From the NCBI RefSeq assembly GCF_901212655.1, contig NZ_CAAKON010000053.1, forward strand, positions 1 through 64,000: a DNA stretch of 64,000 nucleotides, in the 5' to 3' direction. The notes below the pieces were generated by a model. It saw nothing but the letters and a program-made list of their open reading frames with translations, was not told the origin of the DNA and made no database searches. Source of the DNA: Olsenella uli (GTDB lineage Bacteria > Actinomycetota > Coriobacteriia > Coriobacteriales > Atopobiaceae). The translations under genes and the position numbers were made by a program. This document shows positions 35,901 through 44,058 of this stretch, one piece after another; the first letter of the stretch is position 1; each line of letters opens with the position of its first letter.

Positions 35901-36195
35901 GCTCTCGGGCGGCGAGTCCTTCAAGGCGTCGCTCGCCCTGGCCCTCGGCCTCTCCGACGTGGTGCAAGCGCATGCGGGCGGAGTCGAGCTCGACGCCATG
36001 TTCGTGGACGAGGGGTTCGGCTCGCTCGACGAGGAATCCCTGGGCCTTGCCATCCACACGCTTACCGAGATGACGGGCACGGACAAGCTCGTTGGTATCA
36101 TCAGCCACGTCGAGGAGCTCAAGGAGAGCATCGACCGCAAGATCGTGGTGGAGCGGGGGCGTACCGGCTCCACGCTGAGGATTGAGGAGGGGTAG
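32947..36195 (+). CDS. sbcC: Nuclease SbcC, Rad50-type SMC-like ATPase
   Basis: A 1082-residue ATPase with N-terminal Walker A GDTGAGKTT (35-43), Q-loop region QIVMIAQGDFRRLL and two long Ala/Glu/Arg-rich coiled-coil arms. The zinc hook CPVC is at about 548-551. The C-terminal signature SLSGGESFKASLAL and Walker B MFVDEGFGSLDEESL are near residue 1018. It is intact and of normal length. The coiled-coil arms produce many long shadow frames, none credible. Confidence 0.96.
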   Translation: MRPIKLVMSAFGPYAGLVEVDFSKLGRSGLYLVCGDTGAGKTTVFDAISYALFGVASGADRAVRNLRSDFAAADAPTYVELEFEHRAKRYVVRRNPEYERPKKRGEGMTKELAAAELHLPDAPPVTKASEVDKAVVELLGIDRSQFSQIVMIAQGDFRRLLSADTKERAKILRRLFGTGSYLDFQRGLEKRRSELEDRAAGARKQLDGFARLAVLDEARRGGLPEEGVPPTQLLELLAAACAEDEALLEDCEADAEAAAREVGACAQRYERARQLDEARVGLAVAEKRIPEVRARFEEAEAAVASEAARAPERERLAARASVLREALPRYAELTAARGRAGEARSCEEAAREAARAAQEALEDARARLIDVRERATALADAPSAQAEAEAEVRAAELEVGVARDGMAALAHLARLQARASELQHRDAEAQRGSQAAQDAVGLVEARLAEARRAAEGLASAPKDLAELGAAADDARRRVREARASLDELGRREAELERAKADHERLADIYEHEREEFARADDDLSRLQLAFLDGQAGVLARGLKDGEPCPVCGSVSHPSPAASLDSVPTQGDVEDARAFRREAEARAQAASTESGRAEERLRLCAAELADAERSVGTRPELQGRLAKLRSEVAALDGDIAQVRVRVASLDEARGKVAELEERLDRAREESRQAADARARSAQELAAATSAAETARASVGECDETTAQVRLRDAESRLARGRAREKALAEQTRELDRLREMGARLEPKVSGLERASLEAADAAAAARADAAAASSAEEQLAKTLACRDEAQARAEVARVEQGMGQLDCARAAAERALREAAAERDRAVTLRDTLAVRVASLEDGDTPSVEDARRGLEAARSRQDEANARVAEVSGRLEHNRSVAGQVRRVSQEFEGIADAYGELASLAQTANGRLAGKERISFETYVQARAFDRVLAAANRRLLVMTDGRYELVRHTGARDGGGSAQTGLDLDVRDSFTGKPRSTSSLSGGESFKASLALALGLSDVVQAHAGGVELDAMFVDEGFGSLDEESLGLAIHTLTEMTGTDKLVGIISHVEELKESIDRKIVVERGRTGSTLRIEEG

Positions 36196-36197
36196 CC

Positions 36198-36740
36198 ATG
36201 GAAGGCGACCGCCGGCACCGCATCCTGTTCGTCTGCCACGGCAACATCTGCCGTTCCACCATGGCGCAGTTCGTCTTCGAGGACCTTGTGCGTCGTGCGG
36301 GCGCGGAAGACGCGTTCACGGTTGACTCCGCGGCAACCTCGCGTGAGGAGATCGGCAACCCTCCCCATCACGGTACCGTGCGCAAGCTGCGCGAGGTGGG
36401 GGTTCCGATTGGGGTGCATGCTGCGCGGCAGGTGCGACGGGACGAGTATGGGGATTGGGACCTCCTTGTCTACATGGACGAGGAGAACGAGTGGGGACTT
36501 GCACGCATCCTCGGACACGATGCGACCGGCGGGATCGACGACCCTGCGGGAAAGTGCGTGAAGCTGCTCGAGTACGCGCGTGAGGACCCCGGCCTTAGGC
36601 CTGCGGCGGCGGATCGGCATGGCAGGGTGCGTGATGTGGCGGACCCGTGGTATACGGGCAATTTCGACGACACCTATCGCGACGTGCTTGCCGGATGCGA
36701 GGGGCTGCTCGCGTCGCTTGGCGGTGACTCCCGTGGATGA
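36198..36740 (+). CDS. Low-molecular-weight protein tyrosine phosphatase
   Basis: A 180-residue phosphatase. The catalytic P-loop is VCHGNICRS (C13, R19) and the general acid motif DPWYTG lies near residue 147. It starts 2 bp after sbcC. The length is slightly above the usual 150-160. Partners such as a BY-kinase are not in the window, so its substrate is unknown. Its 3' end overlaps the next gene by 8 bp. Confidence 0.92.
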   Translation: MEGDRRHRILFVCHGNICRSTMAQFVFEDLVRRAGAEDAFTVDSAATSREEIGNPPHHGTVRKLREVGVPIGVHAARQVRRDEYGDWDLLVYMDEENEWGLARILGHDATGGIDDPAGKCVKLLEYAREDPGLRPAAADRHGRVRDVADPWYTGNFDDTYRDVLAGCEGLLASLGGDSRG

Positions 36741-37179
36741 GCGGAACGCGGACCGCGCAGACGAGCGCCGGGCGGATCGCCCGGGCGGCAAGGCCGCCCA
36801 GAACCCCTCGAGGGGCCTGACGTGGCGTGACTATGCCGAGTTTGCCAAGCAGTCGCCGGAGCGCGTCTACCGCGACTGCGCGGTAGACGTGTTCAGGGCA
36901 ACCGGTCCCGGCGGGCAGGGAGTGAACACCACGGACTCGGCCGTGCGCATGCGCCATGTGCCCACGGGCATCGTCGTGGTGTCGCGCGAGTCGCGTAGCC
37001 AGTTCCAGAATCGCCGGAGCTGCCTGGAGAAGCTCAGGGGCATCTTCGCGCGCAAGGCCAAGCCTCCCAGGAAGCGGAGGAAGACCAAGCCCACGCGCGG
37101 CTCGAAGGAGCGCCGGCTCAAGGCCAAGCATGTCCGCGGCGAGATCAAGTCGCTTCGCGCGAGGCGAGACTTCGACTGA
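36733..37179 (+). CDS. GGQ release-factor-like protein (RF-1 domain)
   Basis: A 148-residue protein with the catalytic GGQ of peptidyl-tRNA hydrolysing factors ([21 protein letters not shown] at 60-62). It has a basic tail ([20 protein letters not shown]) like ArfB/ICT1 and PrfH-type rescue proteins, but no codon-recognition domains. The start is taken as GTG 36733, overlapping the phosphatase stop (GTGGATGA); an in-frame GTG 9 bp upstream is possible. It probably rescues stalled ribosomes. Which subgroup is not resolved. Confidence 0.85.
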   Translation: MDERNADRADERRADRPGGKAAQNPSRGLTWRDYAEFAKQSPERVYRDCAVDVFRATGPGGQGVNTTDSAVRMRHVPTGIVVVSRESRSQFQNRRSCLEKLRGIFARKAKPPRKRRKTKPTRGSKERRLKAKHVRGEIKSLRARRDFD

Positions 37180-37201
37180 CCGGCGCGCGCTTGAGAAGGA
37201 G

Positions 37202-38233
37202 ATGGGCTTTCTCGGCAAGAGCTGGCTGTTCGTCTGCTCCCGCAGCGGCTACAAGGCCACGCGCGACAAGATCGAGCAGAGCTTCGGCGACTTGGATTCC
37301 AAGCGCCACTAAGAGATATTCGGCGGTGTCTCGTCGAACGGCGAGATCGAGAAGATGCGCAAAATCGTGGCAGACGAGGGTATTGACGTCGTGGTGGGCG
37401 TGGGCGGCGGCTCTGCCGGCGACACGGCCAAGGCCACGGCGTACTACGAGAACCTGCCGGTTGTCATCGTGCCTACCGTGGCTGCCACGGACGCCCCGTG
37501 CACGGGCCTGTCGGTCATCTACAACGATGACGGCTCGTTCGACAAGTACCTCTTCTATCCCAAGAACCCCGAGGCGGTCATCATTGACTCGGCGGTCATC
37601 GCCAACGCGCCGTCGTCGTTCCTCGTGGCCGGCATGGGCGATGCCCTCGGCACGTACTTCGAGGCACGTGCCTGCGACCGCACGCATTCGCTCTCACTGG
37701 AGTTCGGCGGCATCACCCGCTCGGCCATGGCGCTGTGCGAGCTGTGCTACAAGACGCTGCGCGAATACGGCACCCAGGCGCTCGCCGCATGCAAGAAGCA
37801 TGTCGTGACGCCCGAGCTCGATGCCGTCATCGAGGCCAACGTCTACCTCTCCGGCGTGGGCGCCGACAACGGCGGCCTTGCCGTGGCGCACTCCTTCTAC
37901 AACGGCCTTACCTCGCTGGGCGGTCACTCCGCGCCCCACGGCAACTGCGTCGCGTTTGGCACGCTCGTGCAGCTGCTGCTCGAGCAGGCGCCGTCCGAGG
38001 AGTTCAGGGAGGTCCAGGACTTCTGCTTGTCCGTTGGCCTGCCGGTGACGCTCGCCGAGATTGGCATCACCACCGACGAGCAGGTGCGCACCATTGCCAA
38101 GAACTCCTGCGCCGAGGGTGAAACCATCCACAACATGGCCGGCGATGTCACGCCCGACGAGCTCTACGACGCCATCGTGCTCGCCGACACGTTAGGCGAG
38201 GAGGTCCTAAGCACCACGACCGAGGGCTGCTAG
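37202..38233 (+). pseudogene. gldA: Glycerol dehydrogenase-like gene, truncated and with internal stop
   Basis: The reading frame starts at ATG 37202 (GFLGKSWLFV), meets an in-frame TAA at 37310-37312 and continues in the same frame to 38233. The fold is iron/zinc-containing GldA: GVGGGSAGDTAKA for NAD, GMGDALGTYFEA and HSFYNGLTSLGGHSAPHG for the metal ligands. Compared with GldA, about 25-30 N-terminal residues are missing and the frame begins only 22 bp after the preceding gene. A re-start at ATG 37355 would lack part of the NAD domain. It is most likely inactive, or readthrough-dependent. Confidence 0.78.
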
Positions 38234-38319
38234 CCGTCCCATCGCCGCACACCGTTCGCCTCTGGCTGGTGGGCTTGCGGCCCGGCCGGCGTACAATACA
38301 GCCACATTGCGGCATTCGG

Positions 38320-38352
38320 ACGCCCCGTCAGCTGCTGGTGGGGCGTCTTCTT
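38320..38352 (+). terminator. Terminator between gldA remnant and aminotransferase
   Basis: ACGCCCC / GGGGCGT (7 bp, 13-nt loop) is followed by CTTCTT. It ends just before the GGAGG of the aminotransferase, so it may act as an attenuator as well. Confidence 0.6.
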
Positions 38353-38369
38353 ATCCCCCGGAGGTCCCC

Positions 38370-39527
38370 ATGCAGTTCTCGAAGCGGCTCGACAAGTTTG
38401 GCGACGAGGTCTTTGCCTCGCTTAACGCGCGGCGCCGCGAGCTTGAGGCCGCGGGGCGGGAGGTCATCGACCTATCCGTGGGAACCCCCGACTTCGAACC
38501 GCCGGCGCACGTCAAGCAGGCCCTGCTGGAATCTGCCGCAAAGTCGGAGGACTGGCGCTACGCCATCGCGGACCTCTCCGAGCTCAAGGCGGCGGTCTGC
38601 TCCTACTACAAGAGCCGATTCGGCGTGGACGTCACGCCTGATATGGTCATGAGCGTCGACGGCACGCAGGAGGGCATGAGTCGCATGGCGCTTGCGCTCG
38701 TCGACGAGGGCGACACGGTGCTCGTGCCCGACCCGTGCTACCCGCTGTTCCGCTCCTCCGCCGTGATGGCCGGCGCCGAGCTGGCCTTCTATCCGCTCGA
38801 TGCCGAGCACGACTTCCTGCCCTACGTGGACGGCATCGACCCCGAGGTGGCCAATCGCGCCAAGTACATGGTGGTGTCGCTGCCTGCCAACCCGGTGGGA
38901 TCGGTGGGCACGCCCGAGGTCTATGCGCAGATCATCGAGTTTGCGCGCGTCCATGACCTGCTCATCGTGCACGACAACGCCTACAGCGACATCATTTTCG
39001 ATGGCGTGGAGGGCCACAGCTTCTTCGAGAATCCCGGTGCCGCCGAGGTGGGCGTCGAGTTCTTCAGCCTGTCGAAGTCCTTCAACGTCACGGGCGCGCG
39101 CATCAGCTTCCTCGTGGGTCGCCCAGACGTGGTGGCCGCCACCTACAAGCTTCGTAGCCAGCTGGACTATGGCATGTTCCTGCCCATCCAGCACGCGGCC
39201 ATCGCGGCGCTCACGGGTCCGCGTGACTCCGTGGTGGCGCAGGAGGCCCTCTACCAGCAGCGTCGCGACGTGCTCTGCGACGGCCTCGAGGCAATCGGCT
39301 GGGAGCGCCCCAACGCCCATGGCTCCATGTTCGTCTGGGCTCGTCTCCCGCATGGCCGCACGGACTCGATGGCCTTCGTGCCCGAGCTTATGGAGAAGGC
39401 GGGCGTTATCGTGACGCCGGGCGCGAGCTTCGGAGCGGCGGGCGAGGGCTTCGTGCGCATGGCGCTGGTCCAGCCTCCCGAGCGCCTGCGTGCCGCCGTG
39501 GCGGCGATTGCCGCGTCGGGCATCTAG
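38370..39527 (+). CDS. Class I/II PLP-dependent aminotransferase (LL-DAP aminotransferase-like)
   Basis: A 385-residue enzyme; the ATG has GGAGG 5 nt upstream. Fold-type I residues are visible: VDGTQEGMSR phosphate loop, SLPANPVGSVG, HDNAYSDIIFDG, and the Schiff-base lysine K236 in SLSKSFNVTGARISF. The C-terminal arginine region (GEGFVRMALVQP) is present. The overall pattern resembles DapL/AspC-type transaminases. LL-diaminopimelate synthesis is one option; an alanine or aromatic aminotransferase cannot be excluded without trees. Confidence 0.85.
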   Translation: MQFSKRLDKFGDEVFASLNARRRELEAAGREVIDLSVGTPDFEPPAHVKQALLESAAKSEDWRYAIADLSELKAAVCSYYKSRFGVDVTPDMVMSVDGTQEGMSRMALALVDEGDTVLVPDPCYPLFRSSAVMAGAELAFYPLDAEHDFLPYVDGIDPEVANRAKYMVVSLPANPVGSVGTPEVYAQIIEFARVHDLLIVHDNAYSDIIFDGVEGHSFFENPGAAEVGVEFFSLSKSFNVTGARISFLVGRPDVVAATYKLRSQLDYGMFLPIQHAAIAALTGPRDSVVAQEALYQQRRDVLCDGLEAIGWERPNAHGSMFVWARLPHGRTDSMAFVPELMEKAGVIVTPGASFGAAGEGFVRMALVQPPERLRAAVAAIAASGI

Positions 39528-39563
39528 GCTCCATGGGCGCGTGCGCCTTGTTGGCACCGCGCC

Positions 39564-40337
39564 TTATTGTGTGCGCTCGACGTACTCCTCGAGGCACTCG
39601 CCGCTTTGGTGCATCTCTCGCGCCACGTCCAACCCAACGTAGCGAACATGCCACGGCTCGTGGTTGATGCCCGTGATGTGGGACTTGTCCGCCGGATAAC
39701 GCCGGATGAACCCAAATTGCCAGGAATGGGCGGCAAGCCATGCCTGCACGCGGGCATGAGCCTTCACGTCGTCCCGCGCCGAGCAGATGTCGAGGGCGAG
39801 CCCGAGCTCGTGCTCGCTGGTTCCCGGAGGCGCCACGAAGCGCCGGGCGATATCCCAGGCGCTTCGTGGCGAAAGGCCGCGCCCGAGAAGCCGAATCACC
39901 TTCCGCGCGAGCAGGAACGTCTGCCTCGAGCGTGGGCGCCACGCGGAGGTGACGCGTGGGTCGAGCCCGGATGCCCTGCAAGCGTCGAGCATGCGGCGGG
40001 CGGCATCGGCGGCGTACGCATCCATGAGCCGGCCGTCCTCGAGGGACACAAGGTTCGGTCGGTAGCCCCGAGGAATGGGGTGCGAGCGATTGACGAGCAG
40101 CGGCCGGGCGGAGCCCGTCGGTGTTCCCTGAGGCCTTGTGGCCGCCAAGCGCCCATGACTGGTGACGGGCAAGTCTTCGGAGTCAGCTGCCGCTAGGCTC
40201 CCATGGCCAGTGGCTCCCGAAACTTTGCGGCTGGGGACGCGCAAGTTCCCGCAGTCAGCGGCCGTCGGGCTCTTGCGGCCAGCGGCTGCCGACCATCCGC
40301 CCATCCTAGAGGTCATCTCGTACGGCATGCCGCCCAT
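39564..40337 (-). CDS. M15B D-alanyl-D-alanine carboxypeptidase-like (VanY family), odd N-terminus
   Basis: The catalytic domain is clear: LVNRSHPIPRGYRPNLV, SEHELGLALDICS (zinc ligands His and Asp) and EPWHVRYVG (third ligand). The 75 residues before it are Gly/Ala/Arg-rich and carry no signal peptide or lipobox, though these enzymes normally act on peptidoglycan outside the cell. The start is uncertain: ATG 40337 has GAGAAAGG abutting it, and ATG 40328 is better spaced. The true signal sequence may have been lost by rearrangement. Confidence 0.78.
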   Translation of the reverse strand: MGGMPYEMTSRMGGWSAAAGRKSPTAADCGNLRVPSRKVSGATGHGSLAAADSEDLPVTSHGRLAATRPQGTPTGSARPLLVNRSHPIPRGYRPNLVSLEDGRLMDAYAADAARRMLDACRASGLDPRVTSAWRPRSRQTFLLARKVIRLLGRGLSPRSAWDIARRFVAPPGTSEHELGLALDICSARDDVKAHARVQAWLAAHSWQFGFIRRYPADKSHITGINHEPWHVRYVGLDVAREMHQSGECLEEYVERTQ

Positions 40338-40724
40338 CCTTTCTCATCGTCCGTCTGCTTTCGAGGAACCCCCCCGTCTCCTGCCTTGCCTTGAGCGGCG
40401 CCTCGCCTGTCATCCCAATTCTCGACGGGCGGGGCCGGTCGCTCCATATATGCCGTCTTACGCGACGGTGACGGATTGGTAAGGCAGGGGCTTTCTCGCA
40501 GGTTGCGAAGGCGGAACGGCGAGGCGCAGGGGTCGATTCGCGAGGAGCGGCGGCGACGGAATGGCGAGGCTTCGCCGTCCCGCAGGGCGCGGCGGCGTGC
40601 TGGTGGGGAGCCGTGGCGCCTCACGGGGCCGCGGCATTTCCTCCCTGTGTCGTTCGCGAGGACGTCCGCGAGGGGTGCGTATACTAAAAGGCGCTGTATA
40701 TAAGAAGCTATCGGAGGGGGCGCC
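40338..40724. promoter_or_regulatory. disA upstream region with candidate -10
   Basis: About 390 bp without a supported gene. TATACT (40680-40685) and TATATA (near 40697) are -10 candidates just upstream of disA. Neither has a convincing -35. The middle part is very GC-rich, with GGCGAGG-type repeats. Confidence 0.4.
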
Positions 40725-41963
40725 ATGGAACAGGACACCACGAGCCAGGTCGAAGGACGTGCCCCGAGCGTTGTGACGGGCGCTGTCGTTCCGGCGCCGA
40801 TGAACTCTGCCGACCCGGGTTCCACCGGCCTGTTCACCATGCCCAGCTCCCAGCCAGCCCCCTCAGCCGTGCCCGCTCCGCAGCCTGCGGCACCGGCCCA
40901 GCCCGAGCGTCGCGAGCCCACCACGGCCGAGCGCATCGAGCAGGCCATCCTCACCACGGCTCCCGGCACCGCCGTGCGTCGGGCGCTGGACATGATTATC
41001 GCTGGTCACCTTGGCGCCCTCATCTGCGTGGGCGATACGGACGCCGTGCTCGCCGCTGGCAACGACGGCTTCCCGCTCAACATCTCGTTCACGGCCAACC
41101 GCCTGTTCGAGCTCTCCAAGATGGACGGCGCCATCGTTGTCGACCGCGATCTCACGCAGATTCTGCGCGCCAACTTCCACCTCAACCCAGACCCGAGCCT
41201 GCCCACGAGCGAGACGGGCATGCGCCACCGCACGGCCGCGCGCATGAGCTTGCTCACGAACGCCCTCGTCATCTCGGTCTCCGAGCGTCGCCAGGTGGTC
41301 AACCTCTACATCAACGGCAAAAGTCACCAGCTGCGCGCCGTGCCCGAGATCATGACGAGCGCCTCGCAGCTCATTACCACGCTCCAGACCACGCGCCAGT
41401 CGCTCGACCGCGGCCTGCTGCGCCTCACTACGCTCGAGCTGGATAACTACGTCACGCTGGGAGACGTCACGGGCATCCTCAACTACTTCGAGACGCTCAT
41501 GACCGCCGCCGACGAGCTCGACAAGTGCATCGACCAGCTCGGCAGCGAGGGCCGCACCGTCGAGATGCAGCGCGAGCAGCTCGTGGGCGACATGGAGGAG
41601 GAGTACCTCCTGCTCATCCGCGACTACGCGCGCGATTCCTCCGAGGAGCACGCCCAGGCCATTCGCGAGAACCTGCACGGCACGGACCCGGCCAACCTGC
41701 GCTCGCCCAAGTGCGTGGCCAAGGCCCTCGGCTACGATGACCTGCGCGAGGACAGTGTCATGGTGCCGCTGGGGCTACGCACCCTGAGCCGCGTCAGCGT
41801 GGTGCGCGAGGGCATGGCCGACAAGATCGTGGATGAGTATGGCAACCTTCGCGAGCTCATGGACGATATCGAGCAGAACCCCTCGCGCCTGGACGTCATC
41901 GGCGTGAAGAACCCCAGCATTCTGGCGGACAGCCTGTATCGCATGTGGGGCAAGAAGGAGTAG
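40725..41963 (+). CDS. disA: Diadenylate cyclase DisA
   Basis: A 412-residue c-di-AMP synthase and DNA-integrity scanner. The ATG follows GGAGGGGG. The DAC domain has DGA (134-136, KMDGAIVVD) and RHRTAARM (167-174). A central helical linker and a C-terminal HhH (LRTLSRVSVVREGMADKIVD) follow. It is longer than the usual ~355 because of a Pro/Ala-rich N-terminal extension of about 55 residues. The neighbouring ispD order matches the conserved disA-ispDF locus of Gram-positives. Confidence 0.95.
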   Translation: MEQDTTSQVEGRAPSVVTGAVVPAPMNSADPGSTGLFTMPSSQPAPSAVPAPQPAAPAQPERREPTTAERIEQAILTTAPGTAVRRALDMIIAGHLGALICVGDTDAVLAAGNDGFPLNISFTANRLFELSKMDGAIVVDRDLTQILRANFHLNPDPSLPTSETGMRHRTAARMSLLTNALVISVSERRQVVNLYINGKSHQLRAVPEIMTSASQLITTLQTTRQSLDRGLLRLTTLELDNYVTLGDVTGILNYFETLMTAADELDKCIDQLGSEGRTVEMQREQLVGDMEEEYLLLIRDYARDSSEEHAQAIRENLHGTDPANLRSPKCVAKALGYDDLREDSVMVPLGLRTLSRVSVVREGMADKIVDEYGNLRELMDDIEQNPSRLDVIGVKNPSILADSLYRMWGKKE

Positions 41964-41966
41964 CGC

Positions 41967-42752
41967 ATGAGCCTGACCCGCTCGCACGGCTGGGCCAAAG
42001 CACCTGCCGACACCTGCGCCATCGTGGCCGCGGGTGGCCTTGGCATGCGGTTTGGGGACCCGCGCGGCAAGCAGTACGTCGAGCTTTGCGGCCTGCCCGC
42101 GCTCGATTGGTCCATCGCGGCGTTTGACGAGGCGCCCTCGGTGGCGCACGTCGTGGTGGTGTGCCCGGAGGGTCGCGAGGCGGAGACCCGCGAGGCTGTG
42201 CGCCGGCTGGGGCCAGGCATCCCCGTGAGCTACGTGCCCGGAGGCGCCACGAGGCAGGAGTCGTGCCTGGTGGGCCTGCGTGCCGTGCCGGCGCAGCTGC
42301 CACTCGTTGCCATCCACGACGGAGCGCGCCCGCTCGTGGACGTGCCCACCATCGAGGCTGTCATCGCACGCGTGCGCAACGACGCCTCCGTGGACGGCGC
42401 CATCTGCGCTCATCCGTCCACGGATACGCTCAAGGTGGTGGAGGGCGGCATCGTGCGCTCCACGCCGGACCGCTCGCGCTACTGGGCCGTCCAGACGCCG
42501 CAGGCGTTTCGCGTCGCAACCATCCTCGCGGCGCATGAGGCCGCTGTGGCGGAGGGCTTTGTGGGAACCGATGACTCCTCGCTCGTCGAGCGGCAAGGGG
42601 GTCGCGTTGCCTGCGTGGAGGGCCCGAGCGACAACATGAAGATGACCATGCCGGAGGACCGCCGCCCCATGGAGGCGATTCTGTCCGGACGCCTTGCTGA
42701 GTGCGAGGCAGAGGGGCGCGCCGCGGGGCGGCGCGCATGGGGAGGCCGCTGA
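41967..42752 (+). CDS. ispD: 2-C-methyl-D-erythritol 4-phosphate cytidylyltransferase
   Basis: A 261-residue MEP-pathway enzyme that couples CTP to MEP. It has the CTP-binding loop [30 protein letters not shown] and the TPQAFR motif. It starts 3 bp after disA with AAGGAG inside the disA end, and its TGA overlaps the ispF ATG by one base. The C-terminus ([12 protein letters not shown]) is slightly extended. Confidence 0.95.
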   Translation: MSLTRSHGWAKAPADTCAIVAAGGLGMRFGDPRGKQYVELCGLPALDWSIAAFDEAPSVAHVVVVCPEGREAETREAVRRLGPGIPVSYVPGGATRQESCLVGLRAVPAQLPLVAIHDGARPLVDVPTIEAVIARVRNDASVDGAICAHPSTDTLKVVEGGIVRSTPDRSRYWAVQTPQAFRVATILAAHEAAVAEGFVGTDDSSLVERQGGRVACVEGPSDNMKMTMPEDRRPMEAILSGRLAECEAEGRAAGRRAWGGR

Positions 42753-43231
42753 TGCTGCGCATTGGCCACGGGTACGACGTCCACAAGCTCGTCGAGGGCC
42801 GCAAGCTTATTCTTTGTGGCGTCGACATACCCCACGCGCTGGGGCTTCTCGGTCATTCGGACGCCGACGTGGCAACTCATGCTGTGGCCGATGCGATCCT
42901 GGGTGCCACGCGCCTCGGGGACCTCGGGAAGCTCTTCCCAGATACCGACCTCGCCTATAAGGGCGCGGACTCCCTCAAGCTCCTCTCCGAGGTGATGCGC
43001 CTTGCGCGCGAGCGCGGCTACGAGCTGCTGGACTGCGACTGTACCATCGCCGCCCAGGCGCCCAAGCTGGCCCCGCATCGCGAGCAGATGCGCGAGAACC
43101 TCGCGCACGCCCTCGGCGTTGACGTGACGAGCGTGGGTGTGAAGGCAACGACCACCGAGCACCTCGGCTTCGTGGGGCGCGAGGAGGGCATGGCCGCCTG
43201 GGCGGTGGCGCTGCTCGACGACGGCCGCTAG
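42752..43231 (+). CDS. ispF: 2-C-methyl-D-erythritol 2,4-cyclodiphosphate synthase
   Basis: A 159-residue trimeric zinc enzyme of the MEP pathway. The start is the ATG in TGATG, with GGGGAGG 7 nt upstream; in-frame upstream starts would add non-family residues. Zinc ligands are in GHGYDVH and [28 protein letters not shown] closes the CDP site. Length is typical. It is translationally coupled to ispD. Confidence 0.96.
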   Translation: MLRIGHGYDVHKLVEGRKLILCGVDIPHALGLLGHSDADVATHAVADAILGATRLGDLGKLFPDTDLAYKGADSLKLLSEVMRLARERGYELLDCDCTIAAQAPKLAPHREQMRENLAHALGVDVTSVGVKATTTEHLGFVGREEGMAAWAVALLDDGR

Positions 43232-43324
43232 GCTGGTCAATCGACACATCGGAGCGGTATCCTGTCGCAACATCCATGCGTCGCAGGCCACGTGGCCATG
43301 GCGCTCCAGCTAGTGAGGATATTC

Positions 43325-44056
43325 ATGTTCGAACGCTTCCGCGAGGACATTGAGACGTTCCGGGCGCATGACCCGGCAGCAACGTCAAACATCTCCATCG
43401 TGCTCAACTCGCCCGGAATGAGGGCCATCTGGGCCTATCGCCGCCAGCATTGGCTGTGGGTCCACGGGCACCAGCTCCTGGCGCGCACGCTCTCCACGTG
43501 GAGCCGCCACCACTTTGGGGTCGAGATTCACCCCGGTGCCACGATTGGACGCCGCTTCACGATCGACCACGGCATGGGCATCGTCATCGGCGAGACTACC
43601 ATCATTGGCGATGACTGCCAGCTCTACCAGGGCGTCACCCTTGGCGGCACCGGCAAGGAGAGGGGCAAGCGTCATCCCACGTTGGGCAACGGAGTGGTTG
43701 TTGGCGTGGGCGCCGCGGTGCTTGGCAACATCACCTTGGGTGACAACGTGAAGGTTGGCGGCGGCGCCGTGGTGGTGCGTGACGTCCCGGCAGACTGCAC
43801 CGTCGTGGGTGTGCCCGGTCACGTCACCACGCGCGGGGGTATCCGCGTTCGCTCTGCCGCCGGTCAGCGCCTGAGCTGCCTGGCCATTGACGACGCGGCT
43901 ACAATCGACAAGGTCATCCGCGAGCGCGAGGACTTGGAGCACCGAGAGTACCTGCCCGACCCGCTCGACCGCACGGTTGACGAGCTGACCGCGCACGTGG
44001 AGCGCCTTGAGAAGCGAATTGCCGAGCTGGAGTCCCAGCTCAAGACGAAGGAGTAG
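43325..44056 (+). CDS. cysE: Serine O-acetyltransferase
   Basis: A 243-residue enzyme making O-acetylserine for cysteine. The ATG (MFERFREDIETFRAHDPA) has GTGAGGAT upstream. The left-handed beta-helix hexapeptide repeats run from GVEIHPGATIGRRFTIDHG to GGGAVVVRDVPADCTVVGVP with catalytic His. After the helix is an extra C-terminal coiled coil (HVERLEKRIAELESQ). It is placed 2 bp before cysS, linking cysteine supply and charging. Confidence 0.94.
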   Translation: MFERFREDIETFRAHDPAATSNISIVLNSPGMRAIWAYRRQHWLWVHGHQLLARTLSTWSRHHFGVEIHPGATIGRRFTIDHGMGIVIGETTIIGDDCQLYQGVTLGGTGKERGKRHPTLGNGVVVGVGAAVLGNITLGDNVKVGGGAVVVRDVPADCTVVGVPGHVTTRGGIRVRSAAGQRLSCLAIDDAATIDKVIREREDLEHREYLPDPLDRTVDELTAHVERLEKRIAELESQLKTKE

Positions 44057-44058
44057 CC

